Origin: Acidobacteriota bacterium | Lineage (GTDB): Bacteria; Acidobacteriota; Terriglobia; Terriglobales; Acidobacteriaceae | Direction of reading: 5' to 3' | Assembly (NCBI GenBank): GCA_021793405.1 | Contig: JAJYSV010000010.1 | Span: 1-64,000, forward strand | DNA length: 64,000 bases | Shown: in pieces, positions 35,138 through 44,028 of the stretch | Layout of the letters: the number at the start of each line of letters is the position of its first letter | Numbering within the stretch: position 1 is the stretch's first letter | Notes under the pieces: model-generated | The model's input: only the letters and a program-made list of their open reading frames with translations | What the model was told of the DNA's origin: nothing | The model's database searches: none | Translations under genes and position numbers: made by a program

Positions 35138-36460
35138 TTATTGTTTCGCCGCAGTCACGACAAGATCGGTATCGATCGGCGCCCGTCCCAACTCAGCATG
35201 CACGCCCGCAGGGTTCTCGACAGTAACGTGTCCATGAAGTTTGCGTACGCGATACGTCGTATGCCTCTCGTCGACCAAGACCGCAGGCCGCTTGACGGTG
35301 TCGTAAACATAGCTGTCAACGATATCGACTCCACCCAGTTGATGCGTCACTTTCGGATCACGCAATTGAATCAGCACCGGTACTCGCGGACCGTTGTATT
35401 CCGGGTGCAGAGAACTCCACGCGTCGCCCCAATGACACCGCACGAAGCGTACCCGCGCGCCAGCGGCGGATTTGTCATAGACCTTCACATCCTCCTTGCC
35501 AGCACTCTCCACCGTGGAGTCGCGGAATTCAACAATCCCCTGAGGGCCTGCGTCATGTACGGCTCCCACGGCCATGCCGCTCCAACCACCAGCGGATTTG
35601 GTCATGCGCGCCAGACAATGGTCGAAGAGTATCGACACTGGCGCTGAGTACCCGTCCAGTCGATTCAGATACACAAGCATCTCATGTCCGTGATTGTTCT
35701 CAAAAATACAGTGTCGGATGATAATGCTCTGGAGTCGCTGGTTAGGCGCGTCCGGCTCCAGATCGATCCCAGCTTCTGGTGCGGTGCCATTGGTGTCGGA
35801 GAAAGTGCAGTTTTCAATAGTTAGATTTACGGCGCTGATGACACTGATCCCTTGGCGATGATTGTTCTCTGACACGCAATCACGGATGGTGACGTCCTCG
35901 CTCCATAAGCGGCTAGATCCACCATCGACGTAGAATCCATCGCCGCCGGTGTTCGCAACGCGCAGACCTTCAATCAGCACGTTTTTTGACCCTTGAATCT
36001 CAATGCCCATGCGCCATTCGCTCTTTTTGTAGGGCGGCCTCTGATAATCATGCTTCCACATACGGAGAGTTGCTCCGTAGCCGCGAATTGTCACGTTGGA
36101 TATGTCCCGCGCGGTAAATAGGCTATCTTGCAAGTTTTGAAATTCTCCACGTTTGGCCAGAATGACTACGCCTGGAGCAATGTCAATTTCCTGATTGCTT
36201 CGTAACATAAGAGGCCGAACTATCCAAGGCTTTCCCATGTACGGAATGATGACGCGTTTTGCTTTCGAGTCGAAAGCAGCTTGCAATGCCGCCGTGGAGT
36301 CCGCTGCGTTGAAGCCCCACCATGCTGCGCTGGCGTCGGCCCTCTTGCCCTGCATCACTTGCTGCACGGCGGAGGGATCGCGAGCTGCCGAAGGTGGATT
36401 CTGAATGTTGGAGGCCGAACTTATGGCCGCGAATGATAGTAACAGAAGTGCGACGACCAC
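35138..36460 (-). CDS. Secreted right-handed beta-helix protein (pectate lyase-like fold)
   Basis: A 440-residue protein starting at GTG (AGGAG upstream) with a signal peptide of about 17 residues. Repeated short strands such as NVTIRGYGATL, NVLIEGLRVANTGGDGFYV, DVTIRDCVSENNHRQGI and NLTIENCTFSDT mark parallel beta-helix coils from about residue 90 to 330. Proteins with this fold include polygalacturonases, pectate lyases and alginate or mannuronan epimerases; catalytic residues are not evident. The gene starts eight bases after the GH92 stop, so it is co-expressed with that mannosidase. Confidence 0.8.
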   Translation of the reverse strand: MVVALLLLSFAAISSASNIQNPPSAARDPSAVQQVMQGKRADASAAWWGFNAADSTAALQAAFDSKAKRVIIPYMGKPWIVRPLMLRSNQEIDIAPGVVILAKRGEFQNLQDSLFTARDISNVTIRGYGATLRMWKHDYQRPPYKKSEWRMGIEIQGSKNVLIEGLRVANTGGDGFYVDGGSSRLWSEDVTIRDCVSENNHRQGISVISAVNLTIENCTFSDTNGTAPEAGIDLEPDAPNQRLQSIIIRHCIFENNHGHEMLVYLNRLDGYSAPVSILFDHCLARMTKSAGGWSGMAVGAVHDAGPQGIVEFRDSTVESAGKEDVKVYDKSAAGARVRFVRCHWGDAWSSLHPEYNGPRVPVLIQLRDPKVTHQLGGVDIVDSYVYDTVKRPAVLVDERHTTYRVRKLHGHVTVENPAGVHAELGRAPIDTDLVVTAAKQ

Positions 36461-36468
36461 ATATTCTC

Positions 36469-38781
36469 CTATCTCACGGATGCTTGGAGGTCATGGTCCA
36501 CCGATGGATGCTGCAATCTCGACTCATGCTCGGCGGGTGCAAAAGAGGGTGGGATATGTCCGGCAGCTTTGTCTGGTACGGCACTTAGAGTGAAATCCAG
36601 TTGTTTCGCCTGGGAAAATTCACTCCAGGGGATCCACCAATTTGTAATCGACCTATCATCCAAGGCGATCTCTTTTACGTAAACTTTGTCAGGCGCTCCA
36701 TTTGCAAGAATGGAAACTTCGTGTGCGCCCAGCTTGAGAGTGACTTCCGGAAAGATCGGGCTATTGAGAGTGAAACCGCCTACTCCGGGAATTTCAGGAT
36801 AGATTCCCAGTTGCGCAAACACCGCCCAAGCAGAGGTTGCACCCAGATCGTCATTCCCGGGAATGCCGCCGCGAGCATCCGTAAATAGATCCACCAAGGT
36901 CTTTCGAACCACCTCTTGCGCGCGCCACGGACGCCCCGTCCAGTTGAATATCCATGGATCGCAAAAACTGGGCTCGTTCTCAATAAGAAAGTATGGTCCA
37001 CCTCTCCACGTTCCGTATTGGCTGAAGTATTGGTCGAGACGCGCATTTGCCTCTTCCGAACCGCCGACAGCTGCGATCACACCGCTCAAATCGTAAGGAA
37101 CCATCCAGGTGTATTGCGAAGAATTCCCTTCCACAAATCCGATCCCGCTGCCAGGATTGAAGCCGGGCAGAAATTTTCCATCTCTGTCTCGGGGCCGGAT
37201 ATATCGTGTATCCGGGTCGAAGATCGTCCGCCAATTCGCTGACCGCTTTAGAAACGTCTGAGCAGTAGCGCTGTCACCCAGGGCTTTTGCAAACTGCGAA
37301 ATGGCAAAGTCGGCATTGGCATATTCCAGCGTGATGGAGGCTGCGCCGTAAGGATTGGCAGCATCCTCCGCAAGAAACCCTTGCCGTAAATATTCCTTCA
37401 GATTCGGACGCTCGACATCCCACTGACTATGCGCATCAGGATCGTTTGCACCGTGCAACATCGCCTTCAATGCGGCCTTCGTGTCAAATTCGCTTCCACC
37501 AAAAGCATAGATGCTCGCCAGCATCTGATCGGAAGAATCTCCAACCATGAAGCCGCCTTCCTCGTTAGCCATCGACCAGATTGGCAACCCTCCGCCCTGT
37601 TCCGCGTCCGCAACCAGGGACTGCGCCATGTCGCTTCCGACTTTTGGCATCAACATGGTGATCAATTGCACTTGGCAGCGGTAAATATCCCAGCCCGAAT
37701 AGTTCGCGTACTGGATCCGGCCCCTGGCATGATGCAGCTGTCCGTCAAATCCGAGATACTCGCCGTTTACGTCGCTGAATGTGGAAGGATGCAGAAGTGC
37801 GTGATACAGAGCAGTGTAGAAGATCCTTTGCTGTACCTCTGAGCCCCCATGCACCTGCACGTGCCCTAATACCTGGTTCCATACTGCACGAGCATCTCGG
37901 CGTACTGTTTCGAAATCCCAACCTGGGATCTCCTGGTTCAGGTTTAGCTTGGCATTTGCCACACTCACAAAGGAGATCGCGACCTTCACATGAACGGTAC
38001 GAATCGCTTGAGGAAAACTGATATAGGCGCCACTATTCGTCCCTTGCCGCGATCCATCTCCCTGGGTCACTTGAATTTCGTTGAAGGTTCCTACTTTTGT
38101 CGGCTCCTCTTCCACCTGCATAACAAAGTAGACGCGGTAGTGATTTTGCTTTCCGCACATTTCACCACCTGTCACCGATCCGGTAATCATCCGGCCCTGT
38201 AAATGAACCTCTGCGTCGTTGACGCGTATAAGATTTCGGCTTAAGTCAACCAGAATCGTGTGGACGCCGCCCGTCGCTGGAAATTGTATCTCCGCAATTC
38301 CAGAACGCACCTCCGCGGTTAGTTGGACGTAAATGCCAGAACTCAACTTGACCGCATAATATCCCGGCTCGGCGGCCTGATCCTTGGGATTGAATTTCGC
38401 CTCATAGGGCGCTGGCTCCCACGGCGGGGGTTCCGATGGAACACCCAAGATCGGCAGCATGGGAACTTCACCATAGATAGAACAGCCCGGTCCACTCATG
38501 TGCGTGAGGCTGAAGCCCCGGGTCGAAGTATCGTCAAATCGATAGAAATTGTTTCTGTTGCCGGGGATCGGGTTCACGGCATCCGGCCCCCAATAGAGCA
38601 TACCGAAGGGCCTAACGGCCCCAGGAAGAGTATTTCCATATTGGTCGATCCTGGGAACGGTCTCGCCCTTTGTTAGGGCTGCCGAGGTGCCAATAAAAGG
38701 ATCCACTTTGGATGCCAGGTCGACACTCTGCGCCATGCAGACCGAGGAGATAAACAAGATAGCGATACAACTATATTTCAT
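36469..38781 (-). CDS. Secreted GH92 alpha-mannosidase
   Basis: Exo-acting, calcium-dependent alpha-mannosidase, typically trimming N-glycans or yeast/plant mannans. The 770-residue protein has a signal peptide (ends CMAQS) and the family blocks: VDPFIGT at residue 26, RPFGMLYWGPD, SLTHMSGPGCS, the WDIYRCQVQLITMLMP helix, GNSSQYTWMVPYD and the C-terminal GNDDLGATSAWAVFAQLG with the acidic metal and catalytic positions. The start at 38781 gives the signal peptide directly; the frame is open to 38841. A GH20 enzyme lies upstream, and together they would strip mannose and GlcNAc. Confidence 0.92.
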   Translation of the reverse strand: MKYSCIAILFISSVCMAQSVDLASKVDPFIGTSAALTKGETVPRIDQYGNTLPGAVRPFGMLYWGPDAVNPIPGNRNNFYRFDDTSTRGFSLTHMSGPGCSIYGEVPMLPILGVPSEPPPWEPAPYEAKFNPKDQAAEPGYYAVKLSSGIYVQLTAEVRSGIAEIQFPATGGVHTILVDLSRNLIRVNDAEVHLQGRMITGSVTGGEMCGKQNHYRVYFVMQVEEEPTKVGTFNEIQVTQGDGSRQGTNSGAYISFPQAIRTVHVKVAISFVSVANAKLNLNQEIPGWDFETVRRDARAVWNQVLGHVQVHGGSEVQQRIFYTALYHALLHPSTFSDVNGEYLGFDGQLHHARGRIQYANYSGWDIYRCQVQLITMLMPKVGSDMAQSLVADAEQGGGLPIWSMANEEGGFMVGDSSDQMLASIYAFGGSEFDTKAALKAMLHGANDPDAHSQWDVERPNLKEYLRQGFLAEDAANPYGAASITLEYANADFAISQFAKALGDSATAQTFLKRSANWRTIFDPDTRYIRPRDRDGKFLPGFNPGSGIGFVEGNSSQYTWMVPYDLSGVIAAVGGSEEANARLDQYFSQYGTWRGGPYFLIENEPSFCDPWIFNWTGRPWRAQEVVRKTLVDLFTDARGGIPGNDDLGATSAWAVFAQLGIYPEIPGVGGFTLNSPIFPEVTLKLGAHEVSILANGAPDKVYVKEIALDDRSITNWWIPWSEFSQAKQLDFTLSAVPDKAAGHIPPSFAPAEHESRLQHPSVDHDLQASVR

Positions 38782-38887
38782 GTGAAACCACCCGTTTTCG
38801 GACCCATCGTCGCGGCTACCACCATCATTCAGAAATGCCAACGCTAAGGGAAATCGTATCTCACATCTGACCTCCTTTATCTTCCAG

Positions 38888-41083
38888 TTAAGATGAGGGT
38901 GAAGAATTGTGCTCCGTACTCGGTGATGTAGTTAAAGGAGGTAAGCCAATCTCTTCCGGCTTGGGCAATAGATGGGTTTGTAGAAAATGCGCCTTAGCAT
39001 CATTGAACTGTGTTGAGCGGCGCATCCACATCTCCGTGTGAAGGTCATACCGCACCATGACGTCATGGAGTGAATACGGGCGATTTTCCTGCAGCCATGC
39101 CTGCTGGTACATGTCATGGAGCAGGCCGTAACCGTTGATCAAGTCAATGTAGAAATAATCGACGTGGAATAAAGGCGATCCCGCGTTGCGCTTCCCGTTT
39201 TGCGTTTTATACGCTAGATCATATGCATTGACGATTTCTTGTGCAGCTTGAAACTTATATGCCATAAAATCGATGCGTCGCGCAGCCAATTCCATGGCAT
39301 CGATGGCATTCGGTTCACGCAGTGGCCCGGAAGCTTTCGCCTCCTCGGCCAGGACGATGGCGCGTTCAGCATGCTGTCGTATCTCGTGGGCCATCGGCAA
39401 TAGCTTGGCAGAAACTATCTGACCTTGTTCACTCCACGGATCGGTCCAAAAGATATCTGTCATCGCACCATGCACAAAGCTTGCTTTGCGGAATGCGAGT
39501 TGCGCTGCGGTTAGCTCCAGTTGCGCCTGGTTGATCTTTCCTGTCATGTCGCCATGAAAAACCTGGCCGTAACTATTCTCGAATTGTGGAATGCTGCTTG
39601 TTCCGGCCTGCCAACCCGCGGCAGCACCGAAGATAACGCCATACCAATCGTTGTTAAACAAACCCTCGTCATCCTCGTCGGTATTCCACACCGTGTTCAA
39701 CACGCCGGTTGATCCAACGCGTTGGCCATCGCTGACGAACCCTTGAATGTTGAGGAGTCCTTCATAGTTGTTTGGATACACACGGCTCCAGTCATTGATT
39801 CCCGGTGAGACCCAGGTTTCGATTCCTGCATCCACATAAGGCTGAAGCCACTTATCAAAACCCTCCGGATGCGGACCATATTCCCACGCCACAGCAATCA
39901 TGTCCTTTGGCAGGGTTTTCACTAATCCAGGATCGTTCATTGCAATATCTCCCCAGAAGAGCAGCCTCTTGTGCAGTGGCTCGAGCATATTGTGGATCTT
40001 GATAAGAAACTCGATATAGACTTTAGCCGCGCCCTCCCGAGCCACCGACTCTTTGCTTTGACCACTTCCTAGCTCGTTGACCTCGTCGGCTCCAATATGA
40101 ATAAAGGGGCTTGGGAACATTGCTGCGATCTCCGCAAACCACTGCTGAATTAACTGAATCGATCCGGGTTGTCCAGGAGCAAGCGCGCTGCCATGCGGCG
40201 TTTCCGCTAACGGAGAGTAAGTCTCAAACATTAGCGCGTGATGCAGGTGCCCGAATGCCTCCTGATCGGGAACGATCGTGACGTGATACTGCCGGGCGTA
40301 GCGCACTAACTCTTCCACATCGGCACGCGTCATGGCACCCCCGGGAGGAGCGGGCAATGGATTATCTTTATACGCCAGTGAAACTTCAAAGTATGGGGAA
40401 TAGATATTCATCTTGTATTCCGACAGGACGCGAACCTGGTGCTTCTGGAACGCCAGAGTGGGTATGGGACCCCGCGAGAGATCGTCGGACAGACCGCGGT
40501 ATTTCATCGCAGGCCAATCGCGAATCACCACTCCATGTAAACTTGCATCCGCCCCGCGGCCTATAATGAGTTGTTTAATGGTTTGCGCGCCATAATAAAT
40601 TCCTGCTCCAGTGGCCGCGATATCGTATGTTGTCTTTCCTTCGGTAACAACTACATAGCCCTCATTGTGCATCACGGGAGAAAACTCGATGTGCCTACGC
40701 GAGAGAATTTCCGCTGCCTCTTTCGTCGTCTCGCGCATCAATACAATCTTGATCTCTCCTTTACTATCTTCTCGCGCGGTGACTTCACGTTCTTTAAGCG
40801 TATTGAGAAGATCTTCAACGGCGAATGTGTCTTGCGGTATGCTGTCATACGCCGAGATACTTATTCCGTGGTCGAGCGGCAAAACGACGCCCGTTTTAAT
40901 TTCACGCGGGATTGGAATTAAAGGAAGATTGGAGGTGTTGGTACTTGACGACACGGGCGAAGTAACGGTTTGTGACCGCATAATCGAAGGAAAAAACAGA
41001 AGAGCAAACAAAACAAAGGCCACTCCGCGAAACTTCCGGTGAAATAAGAGCGGATGTTTCGTCCACAGAAATTGAATATGCAC
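38888..41083 (-). CDS. Secreted GH20 beta-N-acetylhexosaminidase
   Basis: Releases terminal beta-linked GlcNAc or GalNAc by substrate-assisted catalysis. The 731-residue protein starts at GTG (GGAGAAAAA upstream), has a membrane-like signal segment at about residues 19-36, an alpha/beta GH20b domain (about 55-175) and the TIM barrel, in which HIGADEVNELG (about residue 328) holds the catalytic Asp-Glu pair. VPDQEAFGH and NTVWNTDEDD are also present. The C-terminal 150 residues are helical. The released GlcNAc could feed NagA and NagB at the left end of the window. Confidence 0.9.
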   Translation of the reverse strand: MHIQFLWTKHPLLFHRKFRGVAFVLFALLFFPSIMRSQTVTSPVSSSTNTSNLPLIPIPREIKTGVVLPLDHGISISAYDSIPQDTFAVEDLLNTLKEREVTAREDSKGEIKIVLMRETTKEAAEILSRRHIEFSPVMHNEGYVVVTEGKTTYDIAATGAGIYYGAQTIKQLIIGRGADASLHGVVIRDWPAMKYRGLSDDLSRGPIPTLAFQKHQVRVLSEYKMNIYSPYFEVSLAYKDNPLPAPPGGAMTRADVEELVRYARQYHVTIVPDQEAFGHLHHALMFETYSPLAETPHGSALAPGQPGSIQLIQQWFAEIAAMFPSPFIHIGADEVNELGSGQSKESVAREGAAKVYIEFLIKIHNMLEPLHKRLLFWGDIAMNDPGLVKTLPKDMIAVAWEYGPHPEGFDKWLQPYVDAGIETWVSPGINDWSRVYPNNYEGLLNIQGFVSDGQRVGSTGVLNTVWNTDEDDEGLFNNDWYGVIFGAAAGWQAGTSSIPQFENSYGQVFHGDMTGKINQAQLELTAAQLAFRKASFVHGAMTDIFWTDPWSEQGQIVSAKLLPMAHEIRQHAERAIVLAEEAKASGPLREPNAIDAMELAARRIDFMAYKFQAAQEIVNAYDLAYKTQNGKRNAGSPLFHVDYFYIDLINGYGLLHDMYQQAWLQENRPYSLHDVMVRYDLHTEMWMRRSTQFNDAKAHFLQTHLLPKPEEIGLPPLTTSPSTEHNSSPSS

Positions 41084-41254
41084 GATTTTTCTCCAATGAG
41101 TAGATCGCTTGGCTCAATTATTGGTAGAAGCTGGAATTCGGTTGCTCCAACATAAATCGTATGCCGTTTAGATACTCGTGGTCGATGGGGACTCGTGCAG
41201 ATAATTCCTTGCCTTGCGGACGATAACCAAGACGATTCTATGGCCGTTAAACTA

Positions 41255-42082
41255 TTAACCTTTGAGGATTGACTCGTGTTCGGGGCCTGCTTCCTCAATA
41301 CTGGTGGCGACAAATGCAGGACGCGCAAATCTCTCGAAAGGCTCCACTCCGACTAGGTTGAGTTGGAACCTATCGACGCCCCGGCAAAGATAAGTCTTGA
41401 AATTAGGATTGACTTTCAGGTCATTCTTCACGTTCGTCCCTGAATATCGCATGGTCAACCCCACACGTCTTCTGTTTGACGAATTGGCAGGCGAACCGTG
41501 GACCGCCGCGTCGTCATGAAGCGATACCTCGCCAGCTTTCAGACGCATGCTGACGGCCGTGTCCTCGCGAAAACTACCCCTTTCAAGCTCCAACGTCAGA
41601 ATTGAATCAGTGACTGTGGAGCGGCGATGCTGCAGGATCCCGGACTTATGTGAGCCCGGAACGATTTTCATGGCGCCATTCTCCTCGTCAACATCGCCGA
41701 AAGCCAACCAAACTGTCACAGAATTATGGGGAACCATGGGCCAATAGTAGGCGTCCTGGTGCCATCCGACAGTTTCCTTCGTATGTGGTTCTTTCACAAA
41801 GAAACTACTCGCCCAGAGGTAGAAATCGGGTCCAAGAATTCCCTCCACCAAGTCATGAATTTTGGGATTCATACAGATATCGAACAGCCACCTGCTCGTT
41901 TCGTGCCATTCTCGAATATCTTTGGGAGTTTCCCCTGGTCGAAGAAGTGCCATCAGTTGCGGGAGATCATCCGTTAGCTTGCGCATTTCCTCGCGTGTAT
42001 AGATTGGGGGCAGTCCTAAGAGATAGCCATTCTCGTTGTAGAAACGCTTTTGTTCGGGAGTTAAGGAATATTCTTGGTTCAT
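41255..42082 (-). CDS. Phytanoyl-CoA dioxygenase (PhyH) family protein
   Basis: Iron(II)/2-oxoglutarate-dependent oxygenase of 275 residues. The iron-binding facial triad is visible as VGWHQDAYYWPM (HxD near residue 106) and the distal histidine in AVHGSPANSSNRR with the 2-oxoglutarate-binding arginine following. PVPGSHKSG-type loop IVPGSHKSG is also typical. The substrate is unknown; members in sugar clusters are common and uncharacterised. It lies downstream of nothing in particular: the MFS/uxaA pair is divergent from it and GH20 follows after 171 bases. A GTATAC core at 42152-42157 is about 70 bases upstream of the start. Confidence 0.85.
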   Translation of the reverse strand: MNQEYSLTPEQKRFYNENGYLLGLPPIYTREEMRKLTDDLPQLMALLRPGETPKDIREWHETSRWLFDICMNPKIHDLVEGILGPDFYLWASSFFVKEPHTKETVGWHQDAYYWPMVPHNSVTVWLAFGDVDEENGAMKIVPGSHKSGILQHRRSTVTDSILTLELERGSFREDTAVSMRLKAGEVSLHDDAAVHGSPANSSNRRRVGLTMRYSGTNVKNDLKVNPNFKTYLCRGVDRFQLNLVGVEPFERFARPAFVATSIEEAGPEHESILKG

Positions 42083-42635
42083 AGTGTGCTTCTTCAGACG
42101 AAGAGATTCTGTGATACCTCACGTAGACTACTGAGGACCGTGTCGATTTCTGTATACTTTTTGTAACCGTTGTGCTTGTAAAATATTCACTGTAGACACA
42201 TGGAGGCCACTGTGTCAACTGAGGTTCCGCAGAGCCTCTAATCGAGTTCACTTTGGTCGGTGAGCAGCTTTTGCTGCAAATATCGAGGTCGCCAGCGAGT
42301 CCTCTTGTTCGCAAATGTCCTGTCTCTTCACAACGCTTCCTTGACCGTCCAGGTCAGCCCAGTGGCGATCCAGCAATAAATCCCTCATGGTATAAATAGA
42401 CTGTTTTGCTTTCGGATCCGGTTACTTATAGCGAATGCCAACAAGTCAGTCATTTCCAAGTTGTGCAACTGATCGGTCGTCACTTGTTTCGGCAGCGAGA
42501 GCGGCACGCTCGACCAACATCGAGACGAGGAGAAGAGTAGTAGATTGTCCCAATCTACGTATTCAGCCGTCATTCTCCAGCCATCCCAAGTCATCAACCC
42601 GTATTCTACTGGCGGCACAGAGTGGAGTGAACTAG
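42083..42635. other. 553-bp divergent promoter region (PhyH-like gene / MFS-uxaA)
   Basis: Gene-free; the short open frames lack ribosome sites and motifs. It holds TGTATACT at 42151-42158 (GTATAC core, possible GntR/FCD operator for the minus-strand gene) and TATAAATAG near 42391-42399 that could be the -10 part of a plus-strand promoter. Confidence 0.4.
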
Positions 42636-43928
42636 GTGCAGCAGTCAAATATGGAAATCGTGCATAAGCCAGACAGCAGGATCGGCAGGATGCGTTGGTT
42701 TGTCTGCGCTCTTCTATTTCTGGCGACGACCACGAACTACATGGATCGCCAGGTACTCGGCATTCTCGCTCCCGTGCTGCAAAAAGACCTGCACTGGACC
42801 GAAGAAAGCTACGGCAATATGATTGCCTGCTTCACGTTCGCTTATGGGCTGTCCTATATCCTGGCGGGGCGAATCATAGACCGCCTTGGAACGCGCAAGG
42901 GGTATGGTCTTTTCGTGGCCATCTGGAGCATATCTTCGGCGGCACATGCATTTGTGAATAGCGCTTTTGGATTTGGCGTCGCCCGGTTCTTTCTAGGCAT
43001 CGGGGAGTCTGGGAACTTCCCGGCCGCATTGAAGGCAGTCGCGGAATGGTTCCCTAAAGAAGAACGCGCGCTCGCAACAGGCATCTTCAACTCTGGCACC
43101 AACTTTGCTGCCTTGCTGGCTCCCATAATCATTCCCTTCATTGCGCTCCGATGGGGATGGCGTTATGGCTTTATCTTCACAGCGAGCATGAGCATGCTTT
43201 GGCTTATCGGATGGCTTCTGTTCCCATATAACCGCATGCGTCCCGATGAGACACAGTTGACTGACAGCCGTCTCACACCTGCGGAACTGGCGGAAAAACG
43301 TTCGCTTTGGTCGTTTTTGACCGACCGTGGAACCATTGCCTTCGCCGGTGCCAAATTTCTTACCGACCCCGTCTGGTGGTTTTATCTTTTCTGGGGACCG
43401 CTGTTTCTCACCAGCCGATTCCACATTTCCATTGCCCAGATGAGCATTCCTCTCGTCGTCATTTACTTCGGTGCCAGCATTGGAAGTATCTTCGGAGGCT
43501 GGCTCTCTGGATTCTGGATCAAGCATGGGCGTTCGATAAATTTCAGCCGAAAGATGGCCATGGGCCTATTCGCATTGGCTGCTCTGCCCGTCACCTTTGC
43601 CGCCCAGGTTTCGACCTTGTGGATGTCCGTGTCTCTGATTACGATTGCAGCGGCCGCCCACCAGGGTTTCTCGTGCAACATTTTTTCCACTCCTTCCGAC
43701 ATGTTCCGCGCGCGGTCTGTGGCGACGGTGGTGGGAATCGGGGGAACGGCGGGCGCACTGGGCGGAACGGTATTTGCAGCAGTCGCCGGATTTCTACTCA
43801 ACCGCACCCATAACTATTCCCTATTGTTCGCCGTCTGCGGATGCAGCTATGTTTTGGCAATGGTGCTTTTCCAACTGCTGGTGCCGCAGCTCCGGCATCA
43901 GGACAGTGGCGCCGAACGGAGCGCATGA
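42636..43928 (+). CDS. MFS transporter of the anion:cation symporter (hexuronate) type
   Basis: A 430-residue, 12-segment MFS protein close to ExuT/GudP-type carriers: RMRWFVCALLFLATTTNYMDR at the N-terminus, then GRIIDRLGTRKGYG as the inter-helix signature and FFLGIGESGNFPAA in segment 4. These carriers take up glucuronate, galacturonate or glucarate with protons. The GTG at 42636 has GGAG eight bases upstream; an ATG at 42651 is the alternative. It precedes an altronate dehydratase gene by 100 bases, which supports hexuronate as substrate (inference from context). Confidence 0.87.
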   Translation: MQQSNMEIVHKPDSRIGRMRWFVCALLFLATTTNYMDRQVLGILAPVLQKDLHWTEESYGNMIACFTFAYGLSYILAGRIIDRLGTRKGYGLFVAIWSISSAAHAFVNSAFGFGVARFFLGIGESGNFPAALKAVAEWFPKEERALATGIFNSGTNFAALLAPIIIPFIALRWGWRYGFIFTASMSMLWLIGWLLFPYNRMRPDETQLTDSRLTPAELAEKRSLWSFLTDRGTIAFAGAKFLTDPVWWFYLFWGPLFLTSRFHISIAQMSIPLVVIYFGASIGSIFGGWLSGFWIKHGRSINFSRKMAMGLFALAALPVTFAAQVSTLWMSVSLITIAAAAHQGFSCNIFSTPSDMFRARSVATVVGIGGTAGALGGTVFAAVAGFLLNRTHNYSLLFAVCGCSYVLAMVLFQLLVPQLRHQDSGAERSA

Positions 43929-43987
43929 GATGAATTTCGTCTAGCGCCGCAACGCACATCTGCTTGTACGCGATATCCTGAAATGTG

Positions 43988-44014
43988 AAACCCCTTGCTG
44001 TCCCCCAGGGGTTT
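43988..44014 (+). terminator. Hairpin immediately before uxaA (attenuator or terminator)
   Basis: AAACCCCT (43988-43995) pairs perfectly with AGGGGTTT (44007-44014) across an 11-base loop, followed by TG and the GAGAGG ribosome site of uxaA. It could end part of the MFS transcript or control uxaA translation. Confidence 0.55.
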
Positions 44015-44028
44015 TGAGAGGACTGCTT

